Assembly: GCF_003702045.1 (NCBI RefSeq)
Contig: NZ_RBTP01000077.1
Coordinates: 1 to 43,298, forward strand
Source of the DNA: Pseudomonas viridiflava
Lineage (GTDB): Bacteria > Pseudomonadota > Gammaproteobacteria > Pseudomonadales > Pseudomonadaceae
Length of the DNA stretch: 43,298 nucleotides
Direction: 5' to 3'
A program made the translations under genes and the position numbers. The notes under the pieces were generated by a model. It was not told where the DNA came from. It saw nothing but the letters and a program-made list of their open reading frames with translations, and made no database searches. Positions 17,097 to 25,087 of the stretch are shown here, piece by piece (position 1 is the first letter of the stretch; every line of letters begins with the position of its first letter).

Positions 17097-17552
17097 TTAC
17101 GCAAACCCATGCTGTCGCCACGCCTCGTAGACGGCCACGGCCACGGTATTGGACAGGTTCAGGCTGCGGCAGCCTTCGCGCATGGGCAGGCGCAGGCGGT
17201 GGTCGCCGCTCAGCGAGTCGAGAATCTCGGCAGGCAGGCCCCGGCTTTCCGGGCCGAACAGAAAAGCGTCGCCCGGCTGGAAACTGACGTCATGAAACGG
17301 CCGTGAACCCTTGGTGGTGAAGGCGAACAGCCGTGGGTTACCGAGTTTTTCCAGACAACTGGCCAAGTCGGCATGCGTCTGCAGCGTGGCATACTCGTGA
17401 TAGTCGAGGCCCGCCCGGCGCAGGCGTTTATCGTCCAGCTCGAAACCCAAGGGTTCGATCAAATGCAGGGTGCAGCCACTGTTGGCGCACAGCCTGATGA
17501 CATTGCCGGTATTCGGCGGAATTTCTGGTTGAAAAAGGATGACGTGAAACAT
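17097..17552 (-). CDS. trmL: tRNA (cytidine(34)-2'-O)-methyltransferase
   Basis: A 151-residue SPOUT-class methyltransferase that methylates the 2'-O of the wobble base in tRNA-Leu isoacceptors, using S-adenosylmethionine. Signatures: FQPEIPPNTGNVIRLCANSG (7-26 region), FLFGPESRGLP and RSLNLSNTVAVAVYEAW, the trefoil-knot SAM site. The frame is open to 17672, but ATG 17552 gives the exact family start. That start codon overlaps by two bases the start codon of the divergent gene at 17551, an unusual head-to-head arrangement. Confidence 0.96.
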   Translation of the reverse strand: MFHVILFQPEIPPNTGNVIRLCANSGCTLHLIEPLGFELDDKRLRRAGLDYHEYATLQTHADLASCLEKLGNPRLFAFTTKGSRPFHDVSFQPGDAFLFGPESRGLPAEILDSLSGDHRLRLPMREGCRSLNLSNTVAVAVYEAWRQHGFA

Positions 17553-17991
17553 GCACGGCTCCGAACAAAAGGACGGGTTGCATTCTACCCCCGAAGAGGA
17601 CCCCAGACCGAAGCTATGGCCGCGTGTTCTTGGTTCGATGGCGATTGTCGGCTTTACCGTCGGCACAATCATTGGTCGTTTGCAGCAACCGGTGCCGGTT
17701 GAACTGGAGCAGATTGAAGAGCTGCCGACGGGCCTGGCGTTGTGGTTCGACGAAGAGCCCCGCTATGAGGGCGGCACGGTGGACGGCGCAGTAGTGCTCA
17801 GGCTCGATGCTTCGGGACGGCCGTGGAGCGGCCAATTGCGGTTCGACAGCAAGGTTGCGCGCTGGAAGCTGGAACGAGGAGAGAAGGGGTTGGTGCTGAC
17901 GCTCCTGGCAGCCCGTCCACTTCATGGCGACTGGCGCACTGAGAAGGTGGACGGGCGCTGGAGACTGGAGGTCAGTCTCCGGGAGGAATAA
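17551..17991 (+). CDS. small membrane-anchored protein of unknown function
   Basis: A 146-residue protein I do not recognise. Residues 1-24 are polar and probably cytoplasmic, about 25-43 form one hydrophobic helix (VLGSMAIVGFTVGTIIG), and the remainder is soluble, with alternating hydrophobic/charged strands (RYEGGTVDGAVVLRLDASG, LRFDSKVARWKLERGE). This suggests a small periplasmic beta domain on a signal anchor. The ATG overlaps the trmL start codon on the other strand. A later start (ATG at 17638, within the helix) would remove the polar part. No terminator is evident downstream. Confidence 0.7.
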   Translation: MHGSEQKDGLHSTPEEDPRPKLWPRVLGSMAIVGFTVGTIIGRLQQPVPVELEQIEELPTGLALWFDEEPRYEGGTVDGAVVLRLDASGRPWSGQLRFDSKVARWKLERGEKGLVLTLLAARPLHGDWRTEKVDGRWRLEVSLREE

Positions 17992-18254
17992 AAGAGGGGA
18001 TTCCCCGGCCTGCCTGTACCAAGGTCCCCAAAACAGGTGATGTAGTACCTATTGCAGGCCGCGTGCCAGTTTTTGCAAAAGAAGTGATAAAACCTGCTCA
18101 AGGGTCTGAAAAGCGCCGTTTAGCGGGTTTGAAGAACCCGGACTTGTCGAATCTTTTCGTTCAGCCGCCCCGATCATGCAACTGGCGCTCTGATTTATGC
18201 ACTCAATTTGAGCATCGAAACGGCGCGTCACCCCAAGCTGATGCACTTTATGCC

Positions 18255-19088
18255 TTACACCGGCACGTCCCCGAGAATCGTCGCTCGGTGCATGACCCTG
18301 CGCTGGGGGCGGTAATCGTCCACTGCGTAGTGTTGCGTTGAGCGGTTGTCCCAGAACGCCACGTCGTTTTCCTGCCAGCGCCAACGCAGGGTGAATTCCG
18401 GTCGGGTGGCGTGGCTGAACAGCAGCTTCAGAATCGCCTCACTCTCGGAAGGTTCCAGCTCATTGATCCGTGTCGTGAAGCCTTCGTTGACGAACAACGA
18501 CTGACGACCACTGACCGGATGCGTGCGAACGACCGGATGCGACAGCGGCGGGTTCTTGCGCCGTGCCTCTTCCCAGCGCACCAGATCTTGCGGTGTGCTG
18601 CCAAAGCGCTCCAGCGGAAACGAACGGGTAAAGTCATGGGTTGCAGTCAGCCCGTTCAGCAGGCGCTTCAGCGGCTCCGACAGCGCGTCATAGGCCGCAA
18701 TGCCGCTTGCCCACAACGTGTCGCCACCGAAAGGCGGCAACTGTCGGGCGCTCAGTACTGCACCCATTGCTGGCGTCGGCAGGAACGTGACGTCGGTGTG
18801 CCAGACGGCGTTGTCCCGCACATCGGTCACGGCGGTGTCCAGAATCAGCACTTCCGGCTGCTCCGGCACATTCGGGTAAATCGGGTGAATGTGCAGATCA
18901 CCAAAATTCGCCGCAAAGCGTGCCTGCTGTCGAGGCGTCAGCGGCTGGTCACGAAAGAACAGCACGTGATGTTCAAGCAATGCCTGCTCGACGTGATGGC
19001 GTTGTTCGCCGTTCAGGTCGCGGCTCAGGTCTATACCGCTGATTTGCGCGCCGAGGGCGAAGCTGAGGGGTGTGATGTGCAAACTCAT
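18255..19088 (-). CDS. tauD: taurine dioxygenase
   Basis: A 277-residue Fe(II)/2-oxoglutarate dioxygenase that hydroxylates taurine, which then breaks into sulfite and aminoacetaldehyde, releasing sulfur for cysteine synthesis. The iron triad is visible: His97 and Asp99 (VWHTDVTF) and His253 (TQHYAVDDY); Arg264 (QRRVMHRATILGD) is placed to bind 2-oxoglutarate. These line up with E. coli TauD within two residues. It is the last gene of the tauABCD cluster, 64 bp after tauC. No terminator is seen in the 263 bp before the next gene. Confidence 0.95.
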   Translation of the reverse strand: MSLHITPLSFALGAQISGIDLSRDLNGEQRHHVEQALLEHHVLFFRDQPLTPRQQARFAANFGDLHIHPIYPNVPEQPEVLILDTAVTDVRDNAVWHTDVTFLPTPAMGAVLSARQLPPFGGDTLWASGIAAYDALSEPLKRLLNGLTATHDFTRSFPLERFGSTPQDLVRWEEARRKNPPLSHPVVRTHPVSGRQSLFVNEGFTTRINELEPSESEAILKLLFSHATRPEFTLRWRWQENDVAFWDNRSTQHYAVDDYRPQRRVMHRATILGDVPV

Positions 19089-19152
19089 GGCCGATCTCTT
19101 TCTTTAAAGCGCCGAGCTGTCGGCGTGGTCAGTGTGCAATTACCTGCCGACA

Positions 19153-19983
19153 TCAATGATGTTGACCGTGCCAGGGCACCAGCCTGCGTTGCAGCGCTCG
19201 AAGGCTCAGCTCCATCACGAAGGCAATGATGGCGATCACCAGAATCCCCAGTACCACCACATCAGTGACCAGAAACTGCGCGGCCGACTGCACCATGAAG
19301 CCCAGCCCGCTGGTGGCGGCGATGAGCTCGGCGGCGACCAGTGTCGACCAGCCCACACCCAGCCCGATGCGAACGCCGGTGAGGATGTCCGGCAGTGCGC
19401 TGGGCAAAATGACGTAGCGGATCAGTTGCCAGCGCGTGGCACCCAGCGATTGCGCGGCGCGGACTCGGGCGGGATCGACCGTGCGCACGCCGGTTGCGGT
19501 GGCAATCGCGATGGGCGCGAAGATCGCCAGATAAATCAGCAGCACTTTGGAAAACTCGCCGATGCCGAACCAGATCACGATCAGCGGCAGATAAGCCAAC
19601 GGTGGAATAGGGCGGTAGAACTCGATCAGCGGATCGAGAATGCCTTGGGCAATACGGTTATGCCCGATGGCGATCCCCACCGGAATCGCCGTCAGAATCG
19701 CTGCCCCCAGGCCCAGCCCGATACGTTGCAGACTGGCGCCCAGGTGCTGCCATAGCGTGGAATCCATGTAGCCCTTGGTCAGCAGCAGCCAGGCTTTTTC
19801 CAGTACGGCCGAGGGCGGCGGCAAAAACAGGGGGTCGATCCACTGGGCTGCGGTCACGGCCCACCACAGGGTCAGAAGCCCCACCAATGTGGCGACGCTG
19901 ATGGCCCGGGTGCTCAGGTACAGGCGCGGCTTGCGGACCGGGGCACGGGGTTTAACCGGGTCGCTCAGTTCATAACTGTTCAT
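19153..19983 (-). CDS. tauC: taurine ABC transporter permease
   Basis: A 276-residue inner-membrane permease of the nitrate/sulfonate/taurine class. A basic cytoplasmic N-terminus (KPRAPVRKPRLYL) is followed by about six membrane helices. The EAA-type loop that contacts the ATPase reads RAAQSLGATRWQLIRYVILPSALPDI. GLGVGWSTLVAAELIAATSGLGFMV is the typical closing half. It overlaps tauB by 4 bases (ATGA), so translation is probably coupled. Confidence 0.94.
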   Translation of the reverse strand: MNSYELSDPVKPRAPVRKPRLYLSTRAISVATLVGLLTLWWAVTAAQWIDPLFLPPPSAVLEKAWLLLTKGYMDSTLWQHLGASLQRIGLGLGAAILTAIPVGIAIGHNRIAQGILDPLIEFYRPIPPLAYLPLIVIWFGIGEFSKVLLIYLAIFAPIAIATATGVRTVDPARVRAAQSLGATRWQLIRYVILPSALPDILTGVRIGLGVGWSTLVAAELIAATSGLGFMVQSAAQFLVTDVVVLGILVIAIIAFVMELSLRALQRRLVPWHGQHH

Positions 19984-20765
19984 GCGTGCTGCTCCCGCAC
20001 ACGTTGGGAGAAGACGCTGGCCAGCACATGCTCGCGGGTTTCAATGAAGCGTGGATCGGATTTGATCGCCCTCGCCGATTCGCCTGCGCTGTAGCGTTGG
20101 CCGAAGTCCAGGCGCAAATGTTCGGCGATGCGACCCGGATCGGGCGCCAGCAGGATCAGGTCCGTGGCCAGGAACACGGCCTCTTCTATATCGTGGGTAA
20201 TCAGGAACACCGGCTTGGCCGTGCGCCGCCAGACCTGCAGCAGCAACTCCTGCATGCTTTCACGTGTGAAGGCGTCCAGCGCGCCGAATGGCTCGTCCAT
20301 CAACAGCACCCGAGGATCTGCGGCCAGCGCCCGCGCCAGACCGACGCGCTGGCGTTGTCCGCCGGAAAGCGCCCAGATACGCCTCTGCTCAAAGCCGCTC
20401 AGGTCCACCAATGCAAGCATTTCGCGCGCCTTCGCTTCCCGTTCGGCCCGACCGACGCCTGCCAGCTCCAGGCCAAAGGCAACGTTGGCCAGCACGTTTT
20501 GCCACGGCAACAACGCATCGTCCTGGAACACGACGCCGCGCTCGGCACCGGGACCTTCGACAGGCGTGCCGTCCAGTGTGATGCGTCCGCTGTCAGGCTT
20601 GATGAAGCCTGCAATCAGGTTCAACAGCGACGTCTTGCCGCTGCCGGAAGGGCCCAGCGCCACTAACAGTTGATCCGGCCCCAGGCTCAGGTTGATGTTG
20701 GTCAGTACGGGGTGTGCTGCGCCCGGATACTGTGCGCCGATGCGCTCCAGCTTCAGTAAGGCCAT
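19980..20765 (-). CDS. tauB: taurine ABC transporter ATP-binding protein
   Basis: A 261-residue ABC ATPase that powers taurine import with TauC. Walker A GPSGSGKTS (38-46), signature LSGGQ (133-137), Walker B VLLMDEP (153-159) and the switch histidine in LITHDIEEA are intact. It lies 24 bp after tauA and overlaps tauC. The D-loop GALDAFTR and length fit the NrtD/SsuB/TauB branch; the tau assignment comes from neighbours tauA and tauD. Confidence 0.95.
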   Translation of the reverse strand: MALLKLERIGAQYPGAAHPVLTNINLSLGPDQLLVALGPSGSGKTSLLNLIAGFIKPDSGRITLDGTPVEGPGAERGVVFQDDALLPWQNVLANVAFGLELAGVGRAEREAKAREMLALVDLSGFEQRRIWALSGGQRQRVGLARALAADPRVLLMDEPFGALDAFTRESMQELLLQVWRRTAKPVFLITHDIEEAVFLATDLILLAPDPGRIAEHLRLDFGQRYSAGESARAIKSDPRFIETREHVLASVFSQRVREQHA

Positions 20766-20789
20766 GACCCTTGGCTCCTTCAGGATTGA

Positions 20790-21767
20790 TCAGTGGGCGA
20801 TGAACGTGGCCGTGACGTAAGGCGAGTAGTCAGGCAGCACCGCATCGACCTTGCCCTGTTCTTTGAGGAAAGCGGCCGTCTTGGTCACCGCTTCGATGGT
20901 GGGGGCGTCCAGCAGCGCTGTCTGTTCAGCAGCCAATGGATAGACATTGCCTTGCAACAGGTCTGGAATGTCCGCCGCCTTGGCCCCGGAAAGTCGAGTC
21001 AGCTTGTCGATGTTGGAGGCATCGGCGATCCAGGCTTTCGGGTCCTGGCGATAGCGCGCGTAAGCGTCGAGCGTGACGTTGGCGAAGGCACTGACCACCT
21101 CGGGGTGCTGGGCAGCAAAATCCTTGCGCACGATCCAGGCATCGAATGTCGGCGCACCGACCTTGGCCAGTTCACCGGAGGTAATGAGCACCTTGCCGGT
21201 TTCCTTGGCAACACCCAGGGCCGGGTCCCACACGTAAGTGGCGTCAATGTCGCCGCGCTTCCATGCTGCGGCGATGGCAGGCGGACCGAGATTCAGGATC
21301 GTCACCTTGGCCGGGTCGATGTTCCAGTGCTTGAGCGCGGCCAGCAGACTGTAGTGGCCGGTGGAAACGAATGGCACGGCGATTTTCTTGCCGATCAGGT
21401 CTTGCGGCGAATTGATGCCCGAGCCGTCGCGTGCGACCAACGCTTCTGCGGCCCCTATCTGGGTGGCGATCAGGAAGGTTTCCACCGGCAGCTTGCGTGT
21501 AGCGGCTGCGGTGAACGGGCTTGAGCCGAGGTAGCCAATCTGCACATCGCCGGAGGCCATCGCGGTAATGACGTCCGCACCGTTCTCGAACTTGCGCCAG
21601 GCGATTTTCGAGCCGGTGGCTTTTTCATACGCATTATCGGACTGGGCCACCTTGGCCGGGTCAACGGTGGTTTGATAGGCCACGGTGAAGTCGGCCGCCT
21701 GGGCGAAGAAGGCCGCGCCTGTCAGCGACAGCGCTGTGAGCAGACGCAGGGAAAAATGCAGTTTCAT
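20790..21767 (-). CDS. tauA: taurine-binding periplasmic protein
   Basis: A 325-residue periplasmic binding protein of the sulfonate/nitrate/taurine class. Signal peptide about 1-24 (LTGAAFFAQA). The mature start DFTVAYQTTVDPAKVAQ and IAWRKFENGADVITAMASGDVQIGYLGSSPF match TauA, including the loop that positions the sulfonate. First gene of tauABCD; the operon is expected to respond to sulfate limitation through CysB-type regulators. AT-rich DNA lies directly upstream, with no regulator gene beside it. Confidence 0.94.
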   Translation of the reverse strand: MKLHFSLRLLTALSLTGAAFFAQAADFTVAYQTTVDPAKVAQSDNAYEKATGSKIAWRKFENGADVITAMASGDVQIGYLGSSPFTAAATRKLPVETFLIATQIGAAEALVARDGSGINSPQDLIGKKIAVPFVSTGHYSLLAALKHWNIDPAKVTILNLGPPAIAAAWKRGDIDATYVWDPALGVAKETGKVLITSGELAKVGAPTFDAWIVRKDFAAQHPEVVSAFANVTLDAYARYRQDPKAWIADASNIDKLTRLSGAKAADIPDLLQGNVYPLAAEQTALLDAPTIEAVTKTAAFLKEQGKVDAVLPDYSPYVTATFIAH

Positions 21768-22547
21768 GGTGAAGCTCCGAATCAGGCGGGCCGGGAAAGT
21801 GGCTGAGTTCGGAGACTAAATGATCTAAGAATCTACAAATAAATAACTTTTGTGCATTAGCTTAGAAACGGTTTGTCTCTTTTTAGAGAAAGCGGAGCGG
21901 GCAATCTGCACATTCACGTCTATTCTGCATCTGCCAACTGGCTCACAGGATCGGCGCACGACAGTAAAACACCGTATTTGTTCACCCATGCGCCTGTGTC
22001 GAGGGCGTATCAAAGGGCAAAAATGGAGCTGTGGGCACCTTAAAAATCATTCTTCATGAAATATTTGAAGCAGGCGTGGGCGCGTCTGCAGAGCGGTGAC
22101 AACTGTAACATTTGCTCCCTATTCTCTCCGAAGCTCCCGATCTGTAAGGGTTTTAGCTGAGATGGCTAAAGGCTTTCTTTGGGTTGGGCGTGACTGGCGG
22201 GTCTTGAACTGGCCTTTTGGTTGCACGAAACAGAACGATCTGACGAACGGTCGCAAAATATACTTTGTGAATTAGTGAATGAGGTCGATACACTCCGTGA
22301 CGTCGTGATTGACACGAGTTGTGACATATGCCGAAAAGTTATTGATTGGGGCTTAATTGATTCCTTTCTGATCTTCAGGGTTTTCACTACCGTCCAGCCA
22401 CCGACATGCGCGGTCTAGTCATGCAGTCGGGGTGTACAGAAACCATTGACCTCAGGGTCGGGCCTGTCACCTGCGCGAATCCACGGGTCAGGGCAAAAAT
22501 GCCCGGCACTGTGGAAATAAAAAATTAGATTCACGAGGAGCGTTGCA
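21768..22547. other. 780-bp AT-rich divergent intergenic region (tauA / oprD-type)
   Basis: No convincing gene. The part next to tauA (about 21815-21890) is very AT-rich and should hold the tau promoter, but I cannot fix -35/-10 boxes. The middle and right part (about 22240-22380) stays near 43% GC in a line counted by hand, well below flanking genes. A short inverted repeat, TCGTG-ATTGA-CACGA, lies at 22303-22317 and has the T-N11-A look of a LysR-type site. A 65-codon open frame at 22221-22418 has no RBS or recognisable motif. A long 5' leader or small RNA before the porin gene is possible. Confidence 0.5.
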
Positions 22548-23900
22548 ATGAAGAAGTCCACCCTGGCCCTGGCCGTAACCGTTGGTGTATTGGCGCAACA
22601 GGCCGGTGCAGCTGGTTTCATCGAAGACAGTAAAGCGTCTATCAGTTCTCGTACTCTGTATTTCAACAACGACCTTCGTGAAGGCGTTAGTGCTTCGGAC
22701 CAGCGTGAAACCGCTACCGGCCTGAAGTTCGACTACCTGTCGGGCTACACTCAAGGCACCGTTGGTTTCGGTCTTGATGTACAGGCAGTAATGGGGCTGC
22801 ATCTGGGTGGTGGCATTCAGCACCACAACGCCAACACGGCTAACACCGTTGTTCCGACCGACACTGACGGTTCTTCTGTCAGCGACTGGAGCCGTGCCGG
22901 CGCCAACGCCAAGATCCGCTTCTCCAAGACCGAGCTGAAAGTGGGTAACGCTCTCGCGCCTAACCTGCCGATTCTGGTCAGCAACGATGGCCGTCTGTTG
23001 CCGCAAGCCTTCCAAGGCGGCATCGTGACCTCCAAGGATCTGGACAATGTGACCTTCACTGCTGGTCAGCTGAGCAAATCCATTGGCCGTGCTTCGAGCA
23101 ACTGGACTGACTTGTCCGTAGCCGGTGCCGCCAAGACCAGTGACGAGTTCCGCTTTGCCGGTGCCGACTGGAAAGTCACCAAAGATCTGACCCTGCAGTA
23201 CTACTACGCCAACCTGGAAGACTTCTACAAGCAGCACTTCCTGGGTCTGGTTCACGTCTACCAGATCAACGACAACCAGTCCTTCAAGACTGACCTGCGT
23301 TATTTCAACAGCAGCGCTGATGGCAAGAACAGCAGCAACACCTCTGGCTATAGCTTCAGCAACAACGGTGGCTATGCCAAGACTCCGGGCGAAGTTGATA
23401 ACCAGACCTGGTCTGCCATGTTCACCTACACTCTGGGCGGCCACGCACTTATGGTTGGTCACCAGCAGGTAGGCGACGACGGCGGCATGGTTTACCTCGG
23501 CCAAGGCAACGTTCGTAAAAACAACGGCGTTGGCAGCCTGGAGGGTAACGGCGGCTCCAGCTTCTACCTTTTCACTGACTCGATGATCAACGGCTTCAAC
23601 CGCGCGGGTGAAAACACCACGTTTGGTCAGTACTCGTTCGACTTCGCCAAGGTTGGTGTTCCAGGTCTGAAAGCTGCGATTGCCTACCTGAGCGGTGATG
23701 ATATCCGTGACGTGAACCGTGCTCGTGACTCTCACTCCGAGTGGGAACGCGACATGCGTGTTGACTACGTCATCCAGAGCGGTCCACTCAAGGGCTTCGG
23801 CACTACTCTGCGTCACGGTACTTTCCGCGGCGACAGCGCAACAACTGCTGACACCGATCAGACCCGTCTGATCTTCAACTACACCTACAACTTCATGTAA
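22548..23900 (+). CDS. OprD family outer-membrane porin
   Basis: A 450-residue porin of the OprD family (18-stranded barrels for small nutrients, often carboxylates or amino acids). Signal peptide 1-21 (TVGVLAQQAGA), then AGFIEDSKASISSRTLYFNNDLRE, the classic OprD N-terminus. Alternating strands and the motif LKFDYLSGYTQGTVGFGLDVQA follow, and the last strand ends TRLIFNYTYNFM, with aromatic residues near the end. RBS GAGGAG is 9 nt upstream of ATG. Placed between tauABCD and lsfA-ssu, it could be the outer-membrane entry for sulfonates; that is context only. Confidence 0.92.
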   Translation: MKKSTLALAVTVGVLAQQAGAAGFIEDSKASISSRTLYFNNDLREGVSASDQRETATGLKFDYLSGYTQGTVGFGLDVQAVMGLHLGGGIQHHNANTANTVVPTDTDGSSVSDWSRAGANAKIRFSKTELKVGNALAPNLPILVSNDGRLLPQAFQGGIVTSKDLDNVTFTAGQLSKSIGRASSNWTDLSVAGAAKTSDEFRFAGADWKVTKDLTLQYYYANLEDFYKQHFLGLVHVYQINDNQSFKTDLRYFNSSADGKNSSNTSGYSFSNNGGYAKTPGEVDNQTWSAMFTYTLGGHALMVGHQQVGDDGGMVYLGQGNVRKNNGVGSLEGNGGSSFYLFTDSMINGFNRAGENTTFGQYSFDFAKVGVPGLKAAIAYLSGDDIRDVNRARDSHSEWERDMRVDYVIQSGPLKGFGTTLRHGTFRGDSATTADTDQTRLIFNYTYNFM

Positions 23901-23919
23901 GTGTATTGAGCGTCAAAGA

Positions 23920-23946
23920 GACCCCGCCCCGTGCGGGGTTTCTTTT
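23920..23946 (+). terminator. rho-independent terminator after the porin gene
   Basis: ACCCCGC-CCCGT-GCGGGGT makes a 7-bp GC stem followed by TTCTTTT, 20 nt after the stop. Confidence 0.9.
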
Positions 23947-24071
23947 ACCTGTATTTTTATATTCTTTATTGATCTAACCACCGCTATATCCATTCTTTTT
24001 AATTTACTTCACCCGCAGGCACAGTAGGTCTTAACTGAAAGACTCAATCGAACAAGACAAGGAGCCACACC

Positions 24072-24710
24072 ATGACACTGCGACTTGGCGATATCGCCCC
24101 TGACTTCGAACAGGAATCCAGTGAGGGCCGCATACGCTTCCATGAATGGCTGGGCGACAACTGGGGTGTGTTGTTCTCTCACCCAGCAGACTTCACGCCG
24201 GTGTGCACCACAGAGCTGGGGTTCACCGCCAAATTGAAAGACGAGTTTGCCAAGCGCGGCGTCAAAGCCATTGCGCTGTCGGTGGACCCTGTCGACTCGC
24301 ATGTCAAATGGATCGACGACATCAACACCACCCAGAACACCCAGGTCAACTTTCCGATCCTGGCGGACGCTGACCGCAAAGTATCCGATCTGTATGACCT
24401 CATTCATCCCAATGCCAGCGATACGCTGACGGTGCGCTCGTTGTTCGTGATCGATCCGAACAAGAAGGTGCGCCTGACTATCACGTATCCGGCCAGCACC
24501 GGGCGTAACTTCCACGAAATTCTGCGCGTGATCGACTCTCTGCAACTGACTGACAACTACAAAGTCGCCACGCCCGCCAATTGGGTGGACGGTGAGGATG
24601 TGGTGATCGTGCCGTCGATCAAGGACGAGGAAGAGATAAAACGGCGCTTTCCAAAAGGCTACAAGGCCGTTACGCCATACCTGCGCCTGACGCCTCAGCC
24701 GAACCGTTGA
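24072..24710 (+). CDS. lsfA: 1-Cys peroxiredoxin (LsfA type)
   Basis: A 212-residue peroxiredoxin of the Prx6 group that reduces peroxides. The peroxidatic Cys45 lies in HPADFTPVCTTELG; no other cysteine is present, so it is a true 1-Cys enzyme needing an external reductant. The C-terminal extension (PANWVDGEDVVIVPS, then KRRFPKGYKAVTPYLR) is the Prx6 dimer domain. In Pseudomonas lsfA is sulfate-starvation-inducible and sits upstream of the ssu operon, as here. RBS AAGGAG about 8 nt before ATG. A terminator separates it from ssuA. Confidence 0.92.
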   Translation: MTLRLGDIAPDFEQESSEGRIRFHEWLGDNWGVLFSHPADFTPVCTTELGFTAKLKDEFAKRGVKAIALSVDPVDSHVKWIDDINTTQNTQVNFPILADADRKVSDLYDLIHPNASDTLTVRSLFVIDPNKKVRLTITYPASTGRNFHEILRVIDSLQLTDNYKVATPANWVDGEDVVIVPSIKDEEEIKRRFPKGYKAVTPYLRLTPQPNR

Positions 24711-24738
24711 TTCCAGATTCACCAAGCGTGGGGTATTC

Positions 24739-24762
24739 GGGCCGATTGATCGGCCCTTTTTT
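24739..24762 (+). terminator. rho-independent terminator after lsfA
   Basis: GGGCCGA-TTGA-TCGGCCC is a perfect 7-bp stem with a four-base loop and six T, 28 nt after the lsfA stop. Confidence 0.93.
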
Positions 24763-24816
24763 ATGGGCGGTGTTTGAGGAAGGTCATGTTCGTTGCTACT
24801 GCGTTCACTCAGGAAA

Positions 24817-24913
24817 GTGACGCAGAGCGTCACGGGCTGCCTGCCCACGCGGAGTGGGCACGATCGTTCCCATGCTCTGCGTGGTAACGCCTCTCAGAAC
24901 GCTCCGCGTCCGA
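24817..24913. repeat. Pseudomonas composite palindromic repeat, copy 2
   Basis: Starts with a tight hairpin GTGACGC-AGA-GCGTCAC, then a GCCCACGCGGAGTGGGC hairpin, then the unit GATCGTTCCCATGCTCTGCG ending at CTCCGCGTCCGA, which parallels the copy at 17036-17088. It is a mosaic intergenic repeat typical of P. syringae genomes. It occupies the spot between lsfA and ssuA where ssuE would be expected. Confidence 0.8.
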
Positions 24914-25087
24914 CGATGAAGCGATACGGTATGTTCAGATTCATGCTGCTCTCAAAGCAGCGCTCTGTATATCTCCGTATGGAATAACCAAATGAATAAA
25001 TGAGATTTATAGATATAAAAAATCGCTGTTACTGTCTCCCTCATTCCGGCGGTTTCCGCCAACCCATACCCGGTAGAGGAGCGCGCC
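24914..25087 (+). promoter_or_regulatory. upstream region of ssuA
   Basis: AT-rich stretch with a small hairpin (GCTGCT-CTCAA-AGCAGC, 24945-24961) and an A/T-rich tract around 24985-25020, where the ssu promoter is likely. TATAAA occurs at about 25014-25019, but no matching -35 is convincing. GAGGAG lies about 10 nt before the ssuA ATG. No ORF with a plausible product is present, so ssuE is absent here. Confidence 0.45.

Noticed and set aside
21815..21890. A defined CysB box in the tau promoter region
   Set aside because: The DNA is AT-rich as expected, but I could not match a reliable CysB consensus by eye, so no site is claimed.
22221..22418. 65-codon open frame in the tauA-porin gap
   Set aside because: No RBS, no motif, and low-GC DNA gives short frames by chance; kept only as a note under the intergenic region.
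22488..23816. Open frame of 442 codons opposite the porin gene
   Set aside because: Covers the porin antisense; the porin has a signal peptide, RBS and family hallmarks, this frame has none.
24817..24913. Repeat cluster considered as a CRISPR array
   Set aside because: The units are palindromic, different from one another and lack equal spacers; they fit intergenic palindromic repeats.
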